From Deltaproteobacteria bacterium UBA1386 (GTDB taxonomy: Bacteria; Desulfobacterota; Syntrophorhabdia; Syntrophorhabdales; Syntrophorhabdaceae), in contig DBQU01000118.1 of assembly GCA_002305765.1 (NCBI GenBank), positions 23,689-87,688 of the forward strand: a stretch of DNA of 64,000 nt. Direction: 5' to 3'. The notes beneath the pieces were generated by a model that saw only the letters and a program-made list of their open reading frames with translations, did not search any database and was not told where the DNA came from. Positions 38,783-48,196 of the stretch are shown one piece after another; within the stretch, counting starts at the first letter, position 1; each line of letters starts with the position of its first letter. The position numbers and the translations under genes are program-made.

Positions 38783-39493
38783 TCAGTCTTCTAATACGCT
38801 GCAGTCGATGTTTCTTGCCAGGAGGTCCGCGAGTCTTTCCCTGTTTACGCCCTTCCCGAAGAGGTCAGGCGTGTGGGGGAAAACCCCCAGGAGGGGGACG
38901 TCGAGGTATTTCTTCAGCATGGCGGGGTTCGTCCGCGAGGCTATATCGCCCGCACCTTCCGTGTCGTTGAGGATCACGCCGAGCACCTTCGCGCCGATGG
39001 ACCTCAGGTGGCCGCATGTCAGGAGGGTGTGGTTGATGGTCCCCAGGGTAAGCCTCGACACGACGATGACGGGGGCCCTCCATGCCCGGATGAGGTCGGC
39101 ATAGAAGAAGCGTTCCGTGATAGGGACGAGAAGCCCACCCGCGCCCTCGACGATGACCACGTCATGGCGGGCCGCGAGGCGATCGTACAATGATGTGACG
39201 AGATCGATGTCGATGGAAGCGTTCTCCTCGGCGGCAGCCGGTTCAGGCGCGAGCGGCGCCTTGAAGAGGTAGGGGTTTATCTCGTTGACATCGTCTTCCG
39301 AGCCTGACGCCGTTTTGAGGATCCACGTGTCGTCGAGGCCCCTGTCGCCCGCTGTTTCGATGCCGCTTTCGAAGGGCTTCATGACCCCCACATCGAGGCC
39401 TTTCACTGTCGAGAGGTAGGCGGCAATCGACGAGGAGATGATGGTCTTCCCCACACCGGTATCGGTACCCGTTACAAAAACACTTTTCATCAT
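38783..39493 (-). CDS. bioD: Dethiobiotin synthase
   Basis: BioD (236 residues) forms the ureido ring of dethiobiotin from DAPA, CO2 and ATP. It has the P-loop TGTDTGVGKT at residues 7-16, KPFESGIE, and VIVEGAGGLLVPI. ATG 39493 overlaps the stop of the DUF350 gene as ATGA, favouring it over 39490. No other biotin gene is in the window. Confidence 0.88.
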   Translation of the reverse strand: MMKSVFVTGTDTGVGKTIISSSIAAYLSTVKGLDVGVMKPFESGIETAGDRGLDDTWILKTASGSEDDVNEINPYLFKAPLAPEPAAAEENASIDIDLVTSLYDRLAARHDVVIVEGAGGLLVPITERFFYADLIRAWRAPVIVVSRLTLGTINHTLLTCGHLRSIGAKVLGVILNDTEGAGDIASRTNPAMLKKYLDVPLLGVFPHTPDLFGKGVNRERLADLLARNIDCSVLED

Positions 39494-39699
39494 CTCACTA
39501 TGGCGGAGAGAAGGATCGCAAGACCCGTAAAGAGGGACGCGCATATGAGGGCCAGCGCGAAGTTGTTCTCCTCGGAGATCTTCTTTTCAAAATCGGTGGT
39601 GAAGGTAGCGCCGATCACTTTCACGGCAACGAGGGCGAGTATGATATACACCGCCGCATAGATGAGCATCTCCACCGCATTTGCGAGAACCTTCCACAT
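39490..39699 (-). CDS. DUF350 family small membrane protein
   Basis: The 69-residue protein has two membrane helices (about 9-29 and 48-68) separated by FTTDFEKKISEENNFA. The E-E-N-N-A-like stretch and the hydrophobic pattern fit the DUF350/UPF0719 family, of unknown function. It lies between rex and bioD, both on the same strand, with overlaps suggesting one transcript. Confidence 0.75.
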   Translation of the reverse strand: MWKVLANAVEMLIYAAVYIILALVAVKVIGATFTTDFEKKISEENNFALALICASLFTGLAILLSAIVR

Positions 39700-39711
39700 G
39701 GTCGCCTCTGG

Positions 39712-40353
39712 CTAGTTCGACAAATAATATACCAGATTGTCCAGCGCGGATGTGAAGAAAAGATTTCTCAGTTTCACCTCCCCCGAGGTCCGCACGGGTG
39801 CCGGCGAGAAGTTGAGAATGCCCTTGATGTTCGCATCGATGAGCAGATCGGCGACCTTCTGGGCCTCCTGCGGAGGCGTCGTTATGATGCCGATCTCTAT
39901 GTTGCGGGCCTGCACGACCTCTCTGAGGCGATTGAGATGCAGGATCTCCACCGGTTTGCCCACGCGCTCGGAGATACGCCCGATCACCTGTTCCGGATAA
40001 AGATCAAAGGCGGCAACGATCTTGTAGTTCTGTTTGAGGAAATCCTTATAGACCAGCAGGGCGCTTCCCATGTTACCGACACCGACGACGGCTATGCGCC
40101 ATTCCCGGTTGATCCCCAGTATCTCTTTGATGTGGCGCTTCAGGTCCTTCACGTTGTAGCCCATGCCGCGGATGCCGAATTCTCCGAAGTAGGCGAAATC
40201 TTTTCGCACCTGCGCCGCGTTGACATTGCAGATGCTGGCGATCACGGCGCTCGAGGCGACCTTTTCGCTCTTGCCCTCGAGATCGACCATACACTTGAGA
40301 TAGCTCGAAAGCCTTCGTATGGTCGCTTCGGGAATCTTTGAGAATTTTGCCAT
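39712..40353 (-). CDS. rex: Redox-sensing transcriptional repressor Rex
   Basis: Rex (213 residues) represses fermentative and respiratory genes and releases DNA when NADH binds. It has the N-terminal winged helix (IPEATIRRLSSYLKCM, VNAAQVRKDFAYFGEFGIRGMGYNV) and a Rossmann domain with AVVGVGNMGSALL and AAFDLYPEQVIGR. The length is normal. No obvious Rex operator (TTGTGAAnnnnnnTTCACAA-like) was seen in this window by eye. Confidence 0.93.
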   Translation of the reverse strand: MAKFSKIPEATIRRLSSYLKCMVDLEGKSEKVASSAVIASICNVNAAQVRKDFAYFGEFGIRGMGYNVKDLKRHIKEILGINREWRIAVVGVGNMGSALLVYKDFLKQNYKIVAAFDLYPEQVIGRISERVGKPVEILHLNRLREVVQARNIEIGIITTPPQEAQKVADLLIDANIKGILNFSPAPVRTSGEVKLRNLFFTSALDNLVYYLSN

Positions 40354-40494
40354 TGTCCCTTACCTTCTCTGTCTGAATTTTCCCTTTTGTTTCCTATATG
40401 TAACAGTTCCAAGGGGGTTTTGCAAGAGAAAAATTTAACAAGCAAACTCCCCCGCGCGCACCCGCGTTATACCTGATTTCACAGGGGATAAGGT

Positions 40495-40622
40495 GTTGGA
40501 GATTAAATGTTAAGTCTTAAGTTGAAAGACCTCGGATATCCGCACGCCGCCCCCCTCATACGTTTCGTGCTATACAATGTCTCCAATAGCTTGAAACTCA
40601 AAACCTAAAACATAAAACTATT
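40495..40622. repeat. Imperfect inverted repeat of TTAAGTCTTAAG / CTAAAACATAAAAC words
   Basis: The left part (40497-40532) reads GATTAAATGTTAAGTCTTAAG and the right part (40588-40620) TTGAAACTCAAAACCTAAAAC, roughly complementary. It abuts the dapB stop at 40625 and uses the same words as the repeats at 10525 and 12497. The rest of the 271-bp spacer 40354-40624 holds nothing else clear. Confidence 0.55.
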
Positions 40623-40624
40623 TT

Positions 40625-41410
40625 TCACAGCCCCAGGACGTCCTTCATGGAGTAGATCCCCGGGGGTTGTTTGATGAGCCACTTGGCCGCGATGAGCGCT
40701 CCCCTGGCGAAGTTATCCCGCGACCAGGCCTTGTGGGTCAGCTCGAGCCGCTCGCCGATACCGGCAAAATAAAGGGTATGCTCCCCGACGATATCCCCAC
40801 CGCGGATGCTCATGACACCGATCTCGTCCTTCTTGCGCTCGCCTGTGATCCCCTCGCGCCCGAAGACCTCGATCCAGGCGCGGGTTCCCTGTCCTGCTTC
40901 GACGGCGTCCTTGATCCTCAGGGCCGAACCGCTGGGGGCGTCCTTCTTCCACCGATGGTGGAGTTCGACGATCTCGGCATCGTAGGCGTCTCCCAGGACG
41001 GAGGAAACCCTTTGGGCCAGGTCGAAGAGGACGTTCATGCCGATGCTCATATTCGGAGAGATAACGATCCGGGCGCCTTTTGCCTCCCTGATCGTCCTCA
41101 TGTGGTCCTCTTTCAGGCCCGTCGTGCCGATGACGTGGGCCACGCCCTTTTCGGCCGCCATCCTGAAATGGTTGACAGAGGCCTCCGCCTCCGTGAAATC
41201 GACGACCACGTCCGCCCCGGTCAACACCTGCGGCATCTCGTCGCTGACAAAGGGGGCTCTTCCGCCCATGAGGTCGTGCGCCTGTCCCGTCATGGGATGG
41301 CCTTTCACCTCGACGAGGCCGGCTATCTCAAGGTCCGGGTCCTCGAGGGCGAGCTTTACTATGGCCCGCCCCATTTTTCCGCATGCTCCTGTTATGACAA
41401 CTCTTGCCAT
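40625..41410 (-). CDS. dapB: 4-hydroxy-tetrahydrodipicolinate reductase
   Basis: DapB (261 residues) reduces hydroxy-tetrahydrodipicolinate with NAD(P)H in lysine and diaminopimelate synthesis. It has the nucleotide fold VVITGACGKMGRAIV, VVDFTEA, the GTTGL motif, the catalytic ELHHRWKKDAPSGSAL and EVFGREG. It is the last gene of a minus-strand run lysA-dapF-dapA-dapB, 24 bp after dapA. Confidence 0.95.
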   Translation of the reverse strand: MARVVITGACGKMGRAIVKLALEDPDLEIAGLVEVKGHPMTGQAHDLMGGRAPFVSDEMPQVLTGADVVVDFTEAEASVNHFRMAAEKGVAHVIGTTGLKEDHMRTIREAKGARIVISPNMSIGMNVLFDLAQRVSSVLGDAYDAEIVELHHRWKKDAPSGSALRIKDAVEAGQGTRAWIEVFGREGITGERKKDEIGVMSIRGGDIVGEHTLYFAGIGERLELTHKAWSRDNFARGALIAAKWLIKQPPGIYSMKDVLGL

Positions 41411-41434
41411 ACCACAGACCTCCCGGTTCCGGGG

Positions 41435-42334
41435 CTAACCCTTGCGTCGGCCTTTACCCGCGAGGCCGTACTCGCCGAGAAGACCACCGAGGAACGCGGC
41501 GTTCTTGTCGCTCATGGGGCAAAGGGGCAGGCGGTACTCGCGCGCGATCATTCCCATCCGGTAGGCCGCCTCCTTGACGGGTATGGGGTTCGTTTCTATG
41601 AACATGCCCTGGAAAAGGGGCATCAGCTTCGTGTGTATCCTGATGGCCTTCGCTATGTTCTTCTCCACCATGAAGGCCTTGTACAGGGACTTGAGTTCTT
41701 TCGGCATGATATTGGAGATGACCGATATGACGCCCACCGCCCCGACGCTCATCATGGGGAGGAAAAGGTTGTCGTCTCCGGAGAGGATCGCGAATCTGCC
41801 CTTTGTCAGGCGATAGATCTCCGAGACCTGCGTCAACGACCCCGCGGCCTCCTTGATGCCAACGATGTTCCGTACCTTCGCCAGTTCGGCTATCGTTTCC
41901 GGGGCCATGTTTATGCCCGTCCGGCCCGGTATGTTATAAAGAACGAGGGGTACCCGGGTCTTTTCCGCTATCGTCGTGAAGTGGGCCAGAAGCCCGGCCT
42001 GCGTGGGCTTGTTGTAGTACGGCGTGGTGAGCAGGCACGCGTCCGCCCCGAGCTTCTTTGCCGACGCCGTGAGTTCTATGGCCTCGGCGGTGCTGTTGGA
42101 ACCCGTACCCGCGATGACGGGCACTTTTCCTCCCGCATACTTTATGGCAAGCTCTATGACCTTCTCGTGTTCCTCGTAGGAAAGCGTGGGAGCCTCACCC
42201 GTCGTTCCGCAGGGCACGATGCCGTCGACACCCCCCGCTATCTGGAACTGGATGAGCTTCTTCAATGCCTTCTCGTCGAGAGCGCCGCCGCGAAAAGGCG
42301 TGACAAGCGCAGTGTAAATACCTTTTAATTCCAT
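41435..42334 (-). CDS. dapA: 4-hydroxy-tetrahydrodipicolinate synthase
   Basis: DapA (299 residues) condenses pyruvate with aspartate semialdehyde. Visible are GIYTALVTPF, PCGTTGEAPTLSYEEHEKVI, the Tyr in LYNIPGRTGI, and the Schiff-base Lys in VGIKEAAG. ATG 42334 follows AAAGGAGAAGCC, so the in-frame ATG at 42349 is rejected. It starts 11 bp after the dapF stop. Confidence 0.95.
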   Translation of the reverse strand: MELKGIYTALVTPFRGGALDEKALKKLIQFQIAGGVDGIVPCGTTGEAPTLSYEEHEKVIELAIKYAGGKVPVIAGTGSNSTAEAIELTASAKKLGADACLLTTPYYNKPTQAGLLAHFTTIAEKTRVPLVLYNIPGRTGINMAPETIAELAKVRNIVGIKEAAGSLTQVSEIYRLTKGRFAILSGDDNLFLPMMSVGAVGVISVISNIMPKELKSLYKAFMVEKNIAKAIRIHTKLMPLFQGMFIETNPIPVKEAAYRMGMIAREYRLPLCPMSDKNAAFLGGLLGEYGLAGKGRRKG

Positions 42335-42345
42335 GGCTTCTCCTT

Positions 42346-43158
42346 TCACAAAAGTGCTTCCTCGTGCAACCGGCCGTTGTAGACGAACCTCGCGTCACCT
42401 TCGAGATAGACCTCGCCGTCGATGTATATCCTGAGCACCTCGCCGCCTTTCGTGTGTATATTGACGGGGCTCCTGACGAGCGTCTTCTCGGCAAGGATGA
42501 CCCCCGACGCGACCGCCCCCGTTCCGCATGCGAAGGTCTCTCCCTCCACTCCGCGCTCATAGGTCCTGAGCCTGGCATTCTCTTTATCCAGAACCTCAAC
42601 GAAATCGACGTTCGTTCCTTTCGCGCCGAAGGCCTTGTGGTACCGGATCGCCCTGCCAAGCTCGTCGACGGGCACAAGGTCGACATCATCAACAAGGATG
42701 ACCGCGTGGGGCACGCCCGTGTTGACGCTGCAGAGGAAAAGCTCCTTGTCGTCAAGAGCGACCGCGTAGTCGAGTTTCACGTCAGCGGGCCGCGTCAGCT
42801 GCAGCTTCACCTTGAGGCCGTGGACCTCGGCCTTGATGACGCCGGCGACGGTCTCAAAGGACATCCTGTCGCCCGCTATGCCGTTCGTGAAGGCAAACCG
42901 GGCGGCGCAACGACCCCCGTTGCCGCACATCTCCGCCTCGGAGCCGTCGGCGTTGAAGAACCGCCAGCGAAAATCGTGGTCTTTGGAATCCTCGATGAGT
43001 ATCACGCCGTCGGCACCCACGGAATGATGGAACCTGCATATCTTTGCAACGAACCCGACGACATCGGGGAACCGTTCGTAGACCTTGCCGTCGCGGTTGT
43101 CCACGATCACGAAATCGTTCCCGCTGGCACTCATCTTTGAAAACTCGAGCTGCGTCAC
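42346..43158 (-). CDS. dapF: Diaminopimelate epimerase
   Basis: DapF (270 residues) converts LL- to meso-diaminopimelate. It has KMSASGNDFVIVDNRDG, the first catalytic Cys in AEMCGNGGRCAARF and the second in ETFACGTGAVASG. The predicted start is GTG at 43158, 5 bp after the lysA stop. An ATG at the KMSAS position would cut conserved residues. Confidence 0.95.
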   Translation of the reverse strand: MTQLEFSKMSASGNDFVIVDNRDGKVYERFPDVVGFVAKICRFHHSVGADGVILIEDSKDHDFRWRFFNADGSEAEMCGNGGRCAARFAFTNGIAGDRMSFETVAGVIKAEVHGLKVKLQLTRPADVKLDYAVALDDKELFLCSVNTGVPHAVILVDDVDLVPVDELGRAIRYHKAFGAKGTNVDFVEVLDKENARLRTYERGVEGETFACGTGAVASGVILAEKTLVRSPVNIHTKGGEVLRIYIDGEVYLEGDARFVYNGRLHEEALL

Positions 43159-43163
43159 CGTTC

Positions 43164-44423
43164 TCAGACCTCCAGGAATTGCGGGACAGCCTCACCGCGC
43201 GTCAGGTCTTCGTATGTCTCGCGCCTGCGGACCACGAAGAACTCGCCTCCCTTCACAAGGACCTCCGCGGCCCTGCCCCGGGAGTTGTAATTCGACGACA
43301 TGGCGAAACCGTATGCCCCGGCCCCCTTGATGGCGACGAGACCGCCTTCCTTCAGGGAGGCCAGCTCCCGGTCCTTCGCGAAGAAATCACCGGATTCGCA
43401 GATGGGCCCCACGAGGTCGACGACCTGCGTTTTTCCCTTGCCTTCCTCGACAGGCAGGATCTCGTGGTACGCGTTGTACAGAGAAGGCCGGACGAGATCG
43501 TTCATCGCGCCGTCGACGATGTAGAACGTCTTTCCCGCGGTCCCTTTCACGTAGAGCAGTTTCGTGACGAAGATCCCGCTGTTGCCGACGATGACCCTTC
43601 CGGGCTCGAGGATGAGCGTCACACCCGTGTCACCGAGGTTCTCCCTGATGGCCGCGGCATACTGGGCAGGGTCCGGCGGGAGCTCATCCTTGTACGTGAT
43701 GCCGAGGCCTCCGCCGATATCCAGCATCTCGACGGCGATCCCCTGCCGTTCGAGCTCCAGGATCATCGATTTCAGGGACGTCACGGCCTCGACGAAGGGG
43801 CCGAGCTCGAGTATCTGGGAACCGATGTGCGACGAGATGCCGACAGGGACAAGATATTCCTCGGCCGCTATCTCGCGGTAAAGCCGCAACGCATCCCCCC
43901 AGAGCACGCCGAACTTGTTCTTCTTGAGGCCCGTCGTGATGTAGGGATGGGTCTTCGGATCGATCTCGGGATTGACGCGGATCGAGACGGGAACCTTCTT
44001 CTTCATCTTCCGGGAAAGCTTCGCAAGCAGGCGAAGTTCGCCCTCGGATTCGATATTGATCATGCGGATGCCGGCGTCGATGGCGTAACGGAGTTCCTCC
44101 CAGCTCTTTCCCACACCGGAGTAAACGATCTTCTCCGCCGGTATCCCGGCCTGAAGCGCCCGGTACAGCTCACCGCCGGACACTATGTCGGCACCGCCTC
44201 CCAGCCTGGCGACGGTCCTCAAGAGGGCACTGTTCGGGTTCGCCTTGAGGGAATAGCAGACAATGTGGGGCATGTCTCCGAAGGCCCCGTCGAAGACCCG
44301 GAAATGCCTTTCAAAGGTCCCGTAGCTATAGAGGTAGAAAGGGGTCCCCACCTTTCCGGCCACCGCCTTCACGGGGACATCCTCACAAAACAGTTCTCCA
44401 TTGCGATACTCAAAATAGTCCAT
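43164..44423 (-). CDS. lysA: Diaminopimelate decarboxylase
   Basis: LysA (419 residues) makes lysine from meso-diaminopimelate. The PLP lysine lies in VCYSLKANPNSALL, then SGGELYRAL, the glycine loop LDIGGGLGITY, and the active-site Cys region GPICESGDFFAKD. ATG 44423 follows GAGTGAGG; residues before it look non-coding. It lies 4 bp after the lipoprotein gene. Confidence 0.95.
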   Translation of the reverse strand: MDYFEYRNGELFCEDVPVKAVAGKVGTPFYLYSYGTFERHFRVFDGAFGDMPHIVCYSLKANPNSALLRTVARLGGGADIVSGGELYRALQAGIPAEKIVYSGVGKSWEELRYAIDAGIRMINIESEGELRLLAKLSRKMKKKVPVSIRVNPEIDPKTHPYITTGLKKNKFGVLWGDALRLYREIAAEEYLVPVGISSHIGSQILELGPFVEAVTSLKSMILELERQGIAVEMLDIGGGLGITYKDELPPDPAQYAAAIRENLGDTGVTLILEPGRVIVGNSGIFVTKLLYVKGTAGKTFYIVDGAMNDLVRPSLYNAYHEILPVEEGKGKTQVVDLVGPICESGDFFAKDRELASLKEGGLVAIKGAGAYGFAMSSNYNSRGRAAEVLVKGGEFFVVRRRETYEDLTRGEAVPQFLEV

Positions 44424-44427
44424 GGCC

Positions 44428-45450
44428 TCACTCTTTCTCGATGATCGATTCCTGCGACGGCTCGCTCTCGTTCCCCTCGGTATCGACGGCGGTGACATGG
44501 TAGGCGATGAAACGAAAGTCCGGGGCGCCGCTATCGAGGTACCTGGTCTCCTTCAGGGGGACTCCGTTGAGCTTCACCGCCTGCGAACCCATGATCCGGT
44601 AAACGTTGTACCCGCCGAGGTCCTTCTCCGCGTTCGCCTGCCAGGTCAGGGCGATCGCCTTCCCCTTCCTTTCGGCCTTAACGCCCGTCGGGGCTCCCGG
44701 AGGCGTCCTGTCTCTCGGTGTGGCGGTCGCCTTCAAGCCCTCTCCCTCCAGCGGGAGGGGACCTGGAACGACCTTTCTAACCTCATAGGTGTACGTCCGG
44801 CCGTTCGTCAACCCCGCGTCCATGTAAAGCCCCGTCGATATCGGGCGCGGATTCAGAGGCACCACGGGGTACCTGCCATCGTCGTAACGGTATATGTTGT
44901 ACAGGTACTCTTTCTCCTGCGTCCAGGACAGCTCCACCCTGGCGTCGCCCTCCACGATCTTGAGGGGGCCCTCGGGGGGGACGGGGGGTTCCTTCCATTG
45001 TATGACAAAAGGGTTCGACGCCTCGCCGGTGGTTCCTTTTTCCGTGACGGGGTAGACCCTGTAGGCATAGCTGTCGCCGGGCACGAGGTCGTCGTCGTAG
45101 AAATAGAGACGGTTCCCCGCCAGGGTATACCCTCTCTTCTCGCTGAGGACGATCGTGCGCAATGGCCCAAGGTCCCCAAGGCATGTGCCGCATCCCTTGA
45201 CGACCTTGAAGCTCGCTATCTTCGGTTCCTCCTCGCCGGCCTTCGTCTCTTTGCGGCCGAGGCTCGCCGGGGGCGTGAAGGAGAGAAAAAGAACGCCGTC
45301 CCTGACGTCCCCCTTAAGGTCGTTTATCGTTCCCGCCCTCACCACGGGGATGGGCACGGGGTTCCCTTTCTTCCCGCAGGAAGAGAAAGCGAGCGCGAGA
45401 CAGAGCGCGGCCAAGATGACGCTACAGACCGAGATATTTCTTTTCAGCAT
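44428..45450 (-). CDS. Fibronectin type III-repeat lipoprotein
   Basis: The 340-residue protein has a lipoprotein signal (LALAFSSCGKKGN, Cys at residue 25; the SSCGKKGNPVPIP start is typical of small lysA-linked lipoproteins). Two or three FN3-like beta domains follow (about 35-140, 155-245, 255-340; DRTPPGAPTGVKAERKGKAIALTWQANAEKDLGGYNVYR). It is probably an outer-membrane or periplasmic binding protein. Its start overlaps argH by 29 bp. The position next to lysA is conserved for shorter lipoproteins in many proteobacteria. Confidence 0.78.
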   Translation of the reverse strand: MLKRNISVCSVILAALCLALAFSSCGKKGNPVPIPVVRAGTINDLKGDVRDGVLFLSFTPPASLGRKETKAGEEEPKIASFKVVKGCGTCLGDLGPLRTIVLSEKRGYTLAGNRLYFYDDDLVPGDSYAYRVYPVTEKGTTGEASNPFVIQWKEPPVPPEGPLKIVEGDARVELSWTQEKEYLYNIYRYDDGRYPVVPLNPRPISTGLYMDAGLTNGRTYTYEVRKVVPGPLPLEGEGLKATATPRDRTPPGAPTGVKAERKGKAIALTWQANAEKDLGGYNVYRIMGSQAVKLNGVPLKETRYLDSGAPDFRFIAYHVTAVDTEGNESEPSQESIIEKE

Positions 45451-46795
45451 CGATAACCTTCATCACCTCCCCAAAGGAGGCGCTTCCCGTGGACTTTCTC
45501 ATGCGCAGGGCGCTGCGCGGCTTTATGTAGTCAAAGACGTCCCGCTCGAAGAGGGGCGACAGTTTCCTGAGCTCCCTGAGCGGCATGTCCCCAAGGAGCC
45601 TGCCTTCGTCCTCGCACCGGCGGACGGCCGCCCCGGCAACACCGTGGGCCTCCCGGAAGGGCATGCCTTTCATGGTGAGGTATTCGGCCATCTCCACGGC
45701 GGGCATGAAGCTCTCCTCGGCCGCCCTCTCCATGTTCTCCTTCCTCACCTTCAAACCTCCGACACAGAGCGCCATGATCGAAAGGGCATCCTTCACCGTG
45801 CTCACGGCATGGAACAGCGGCTCCTTGTCCTCCTGGAGGTCGCGGTTGTATGTGAAGGGGAGTCCCTTCAGTATGGTGAGTATGCCGAAGAGGTCCGAGA
45901 GGACCCTGCCCGTCTTGCCGCGGACGAGCTCCAGCGCGTCGGGGTTCTTCTTGTGGGGCATGAGGCTCGAACCCGTGCAAAGCTCGTCGGGCAGCGATAT
46001 GAACGCGAATTCCTGCGTCGCGAAGAGGATGAGGTCCTCGGAAAGCCTGCTCAAGTGCACCATGATCATCGAGGCCGCGTAGATGGCGTCGACGACGAAG
46101 TCCCTGTCGGCGACGGTGTCCATGCTGTTCTCGGAGACGCGGGAGAAACCGAGCCGGCCCCTGACCCACTCCCTGTCGAGAGGTATCGTCGAGCCGGCAA
46201 GCGCTCCGCTGCCGAGCGGCAGGACATCGGCCATAGCGAGCGCCGCCGCCAGTCTCGCCCTGTCGCGCTTCAAACTGTAATAGTGGCCGAGAAGGTAGTG
46301 GGAAAAAGGCACGACCTGGGCCCTCTGAAGATGCGTATAACCGGGCATGATGACCTTCTTCTCCCTCTCGGCCTTCGCGAGGAGCTCTCTCAGAAGGGCC
46401 GCGACGCACCCGTCGATGGCGCGGAGTTCTTCCTTCAGGAAAAGGTGCATGTCCAGGGAGACCTGATCGTTGCGGCTGCGTCCCGTGTGCAGCTTTTTCC
46501 CCGCCTCACCCGTCTTTTCGATGAGTCGCGCCTCGATGTGCATATGGATGTCTTCGAGGGCATCGGTGAACGTGAAGGAACCGGCCGTTATCTCCTCTTC
46601 GATCTCATCGAGACCTTTCAAAACCTTCTTCCTTTCCGCGGCGGTAAGGACCCCGATCCTCGCCAGCATCTCCGCCTGGGCCCTGCTTCCCTCGATGTCC
46701 TGGCGATAGAGCCGGCGGTCCACGTCTATGGACGCGCTGAACCTCTCTAGAAGCGGGTCGGTGCCTCCCTTGAACCTTCCACCCCATGGTTTCAT
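45422..46795 (-). CDS. argH: Argininosuccinate lyase
   Basis: ArgH (457 residues) splits argininosuccinate into arginine and fumarate. It starts with KPWGGRFKGGTDPLLERFSASI and has the superfamily signature GSSLMPHKKNPDALE, containing the catalytic Ser. HTGRSRNDQV and TPGYTHLQ-like (MPGYTHLQRAQ) are also present. It overlaps yggS by ATGA. No argG or argF is present in this window. Confidence 0.95.
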   Translation of the reverse strand: MKPWGGRFKGGTDPLLERFSASIDVDRRLYRQDIEGSRAQAEMLARIGVLTAAERKKVLKGLDEIEEEITAGSFTFTDALEDIHMHIEARLIEKTGEAGKKLHTGRSRNDQVSLDMHLFLKEELRAIDGCVAALLRELLAKAEREKKVIMPGYTHLQRAQVVPFSHYLLGHYYSLKRDRARLAAALAMADVLPLGSGALAGSTIPLDREWVRGRLGFSRVSENSMDTVADRDFVVDAIYAASMIMVHLSRLSEDLILFATQEFAFISLPDELCTGSSLMPHKKNPDALELVRGKTGRVLSDLFGILTILKGLPFTYNRDLQEDKEPLFHAVSTVKDALSIMALCVGGLKVRKENMERAAEESFMPAVEMAEYLTMKGMPFREAHGVAGAAVRRCEDEGRLLGDMPLRELRKLSPLFERDVFDYIKPRSALRMRKSTGSASFGEVMKVIDAEKKYLGL

Positions 46796-47466
46796 CGTCT
46801 CTCCCCGAACAACGCCGTGCCTATCCTCACCATGGTCGCTCCTTCCTCGACGGCCACCTCGAAATCGGAAGACATCCCCATGGACAGCTCTTTCATGGCA
46901 AGGCCGAACTCGGCGTTCATCATTTCAAGGGTCGTTCTCAACTGCCCGAATACACCGCGCACCTCTTCGGGCTCTTCCACGTAAGGCGGCATCGTCATGA
47001 GACCCACGGGCTTAATGTGCACGAGCGACGAAGCCCTTTCCAGGATCCGCCTCAAACCCTCCACGTCGGTCCCGCTCTTCGTCGCCTCCCCCGCCAGGTT
47101 CACTTCAAAGAGAACGTCCATGTCTTTCCCACGCCTTTCCAGCCCTTCCAGTATGGCGGTGCTGTCGACGGTGTGGACGCAGTCGAAGAGTGCCGGGATG
47201 TATTTCACCTTGTTGCTCTGGATGTGCCCTATCATGTGCCAGCGGGCACGCCCGGGGCCGATAGTCTTTATCTTCCCCTTTGCTTCCTGCACGTAATTCT
47301 CGCCGATGTCCCCCACCCCCGCTTCGATCGCTTCGATCACCCGGGAGGCGTCGACGGTCTTCGTCACCGCCACGAGGGTCACCTCGCCCGGGTCCCTTCC
47401 CGCGGTGGCGCAGGCCCTGTCTATTCTCTCGCGCACGACCCCGAGGGCGTGCCGGATGTCACTCAT
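46792..47466 (-). CDS. YggS family PLP-homeostasis protein
   Basis: The 224-residue single-domain PLP-binding protein begins with the alanine-racemase-like barrel: VTLVAVTKTVDASRVIEA (PLP Lys in TK), GENYVQEA, WHMIGHIQSNKVKYI and a C-terminal LSMGMSSDFEVAVEEGATMVRIGTALFGER. YggS/PLPBP controls vitamin B6 and amino-acid balance. Length and motifs are complete. It overlaps maf and argH by 4 bp on either side. Confidence 0.92.
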   Translation of the reverse strand: MSDIRHALGVVRERIDRACATAGRDPGEVTLVAVTKTVDASRVIEAIEAGVGDIGENYVQEAKGKIKTIGPGRARWHMIGHIQSNKVKYIPALFDCVHTVDSTAILEGLERRGKDMDVLFEVNLAGEATKSGTDVEGLRRILERASSLVHIKPVGLMTMPPYVEEPEEVRGVFGQLRTTLEMMNAEFGLAMKELSMGMSSDFEVAVEEGATMVRIGTALFGERR

Positions 47467-48053
47467 GAAAGGATGCCCAGCGAGAGGAGAACCTCCGCGA
47501 CTTCGCAGATCGGGAGGCCCACGACGTTCGAGTAGGAGCCCTTTATCTCCTTCACCATGTAGCCGCCCTTGCCCTGGACCGCGTAGGAGCCGGCCTTGTC
47601 AAGCGGCTCCGAGGTGCGGATATAGTTCATTATCTCCTCGTCGACAAGGTCCTTCATGAAGACCCTCGTCTCCACGGCGTCGTGGCAGGTGATCTCCCTG
47701 TCCACGTTCAGGACGCAGAACCCGGTAATGACCTTGTGCCATTTCCCCTTAAGGAGCTGCAGTGTTTTGAAGGCCTCGTTCTCGTTCACGGGCTTGCCGA
47801 GGATCCTGTTCTTGTAGACCACTATCGTGTCGGCCCCGATGACCCATTTGTCCGGAAAATGCCTTCCCACCTTGTGCGCCTTCTCGTAGGAAAGCCTCAA
47901 GGCATATTCGCGGGGTGTCTCTTCGAGCTTCCTCGTTTCGTCGATATCGGGCGGGATTATCGAAAAGGGAATCCCCAGGGTCCTCAGGATGTCGACCCTC
48001 CTCGTCGATTCGCTTGCGAGTATGATGGCGTTTCCGTCGTTTATCTGGAACAT
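47463..48053 (-). CDS. Maf-family nucleoside triphosphate pyrophosphatase
   Basis: Maf (196 residues) hydrolyses dTTP/UTP or modified nucleotides and affects division. It has ILASESTRRVDILRTLGIPF, VIGADTIVVYKNRILGKPVNENEAFKTLQLLKGKWHKVITGFCVL, and the GSYAVQGKGGYMVKEIKGSYSNVVGLPI signature. It is the first gene of the run maf-yggS-argH-lipoprotein-lysA-dapF-dapA-dapB. A possible promoter lies at 48102-48130. Confidence 0.92.
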   Translation of the reverse strand: MFQINDGNAIILASESTRRVDILRTLGIPFSIIPPDIDETRKLEETPREYALRLSYEKAHKVGRHFPDKWVIGADTIVVYKNRILGKPVNENEAFKTLQLLKGKWHKVITGFCVLNVDREITCHDAVETRVFMKDLVDEEIMNYIRTSEPLDKAGSYAVQGKGGYMVKEIKGSYSNVVGLPICEVAEVLLSLGILS

Positions 48054-48101
48054 GGCAACCTCAAATTGCTGTACTACCTGTAAAAGCTATTGTAGCATAG
48101 A

Positions 48102-48130
48102 AAAATATAGGAAATCTCCCATATTTTCAA
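48102..48130 (-). promoter_or_regulatory. Possible promoter of maf-argH-lysA-dap run
   Basis: Minus strand: TTGAAA (48125-48130), 17 bases, TATTTT (48102-48107). A TACAAT (48089-48094) preceded by TG is an alternative -10 with a poor -35. Confidence 0.45.
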
Positions 48131-48196
48131 GTTAAATTGTTCCCGCGAGGCCACCGGCGCACGCTGACGGCGGGACCCGCTTTTGAGGAGGAAGAC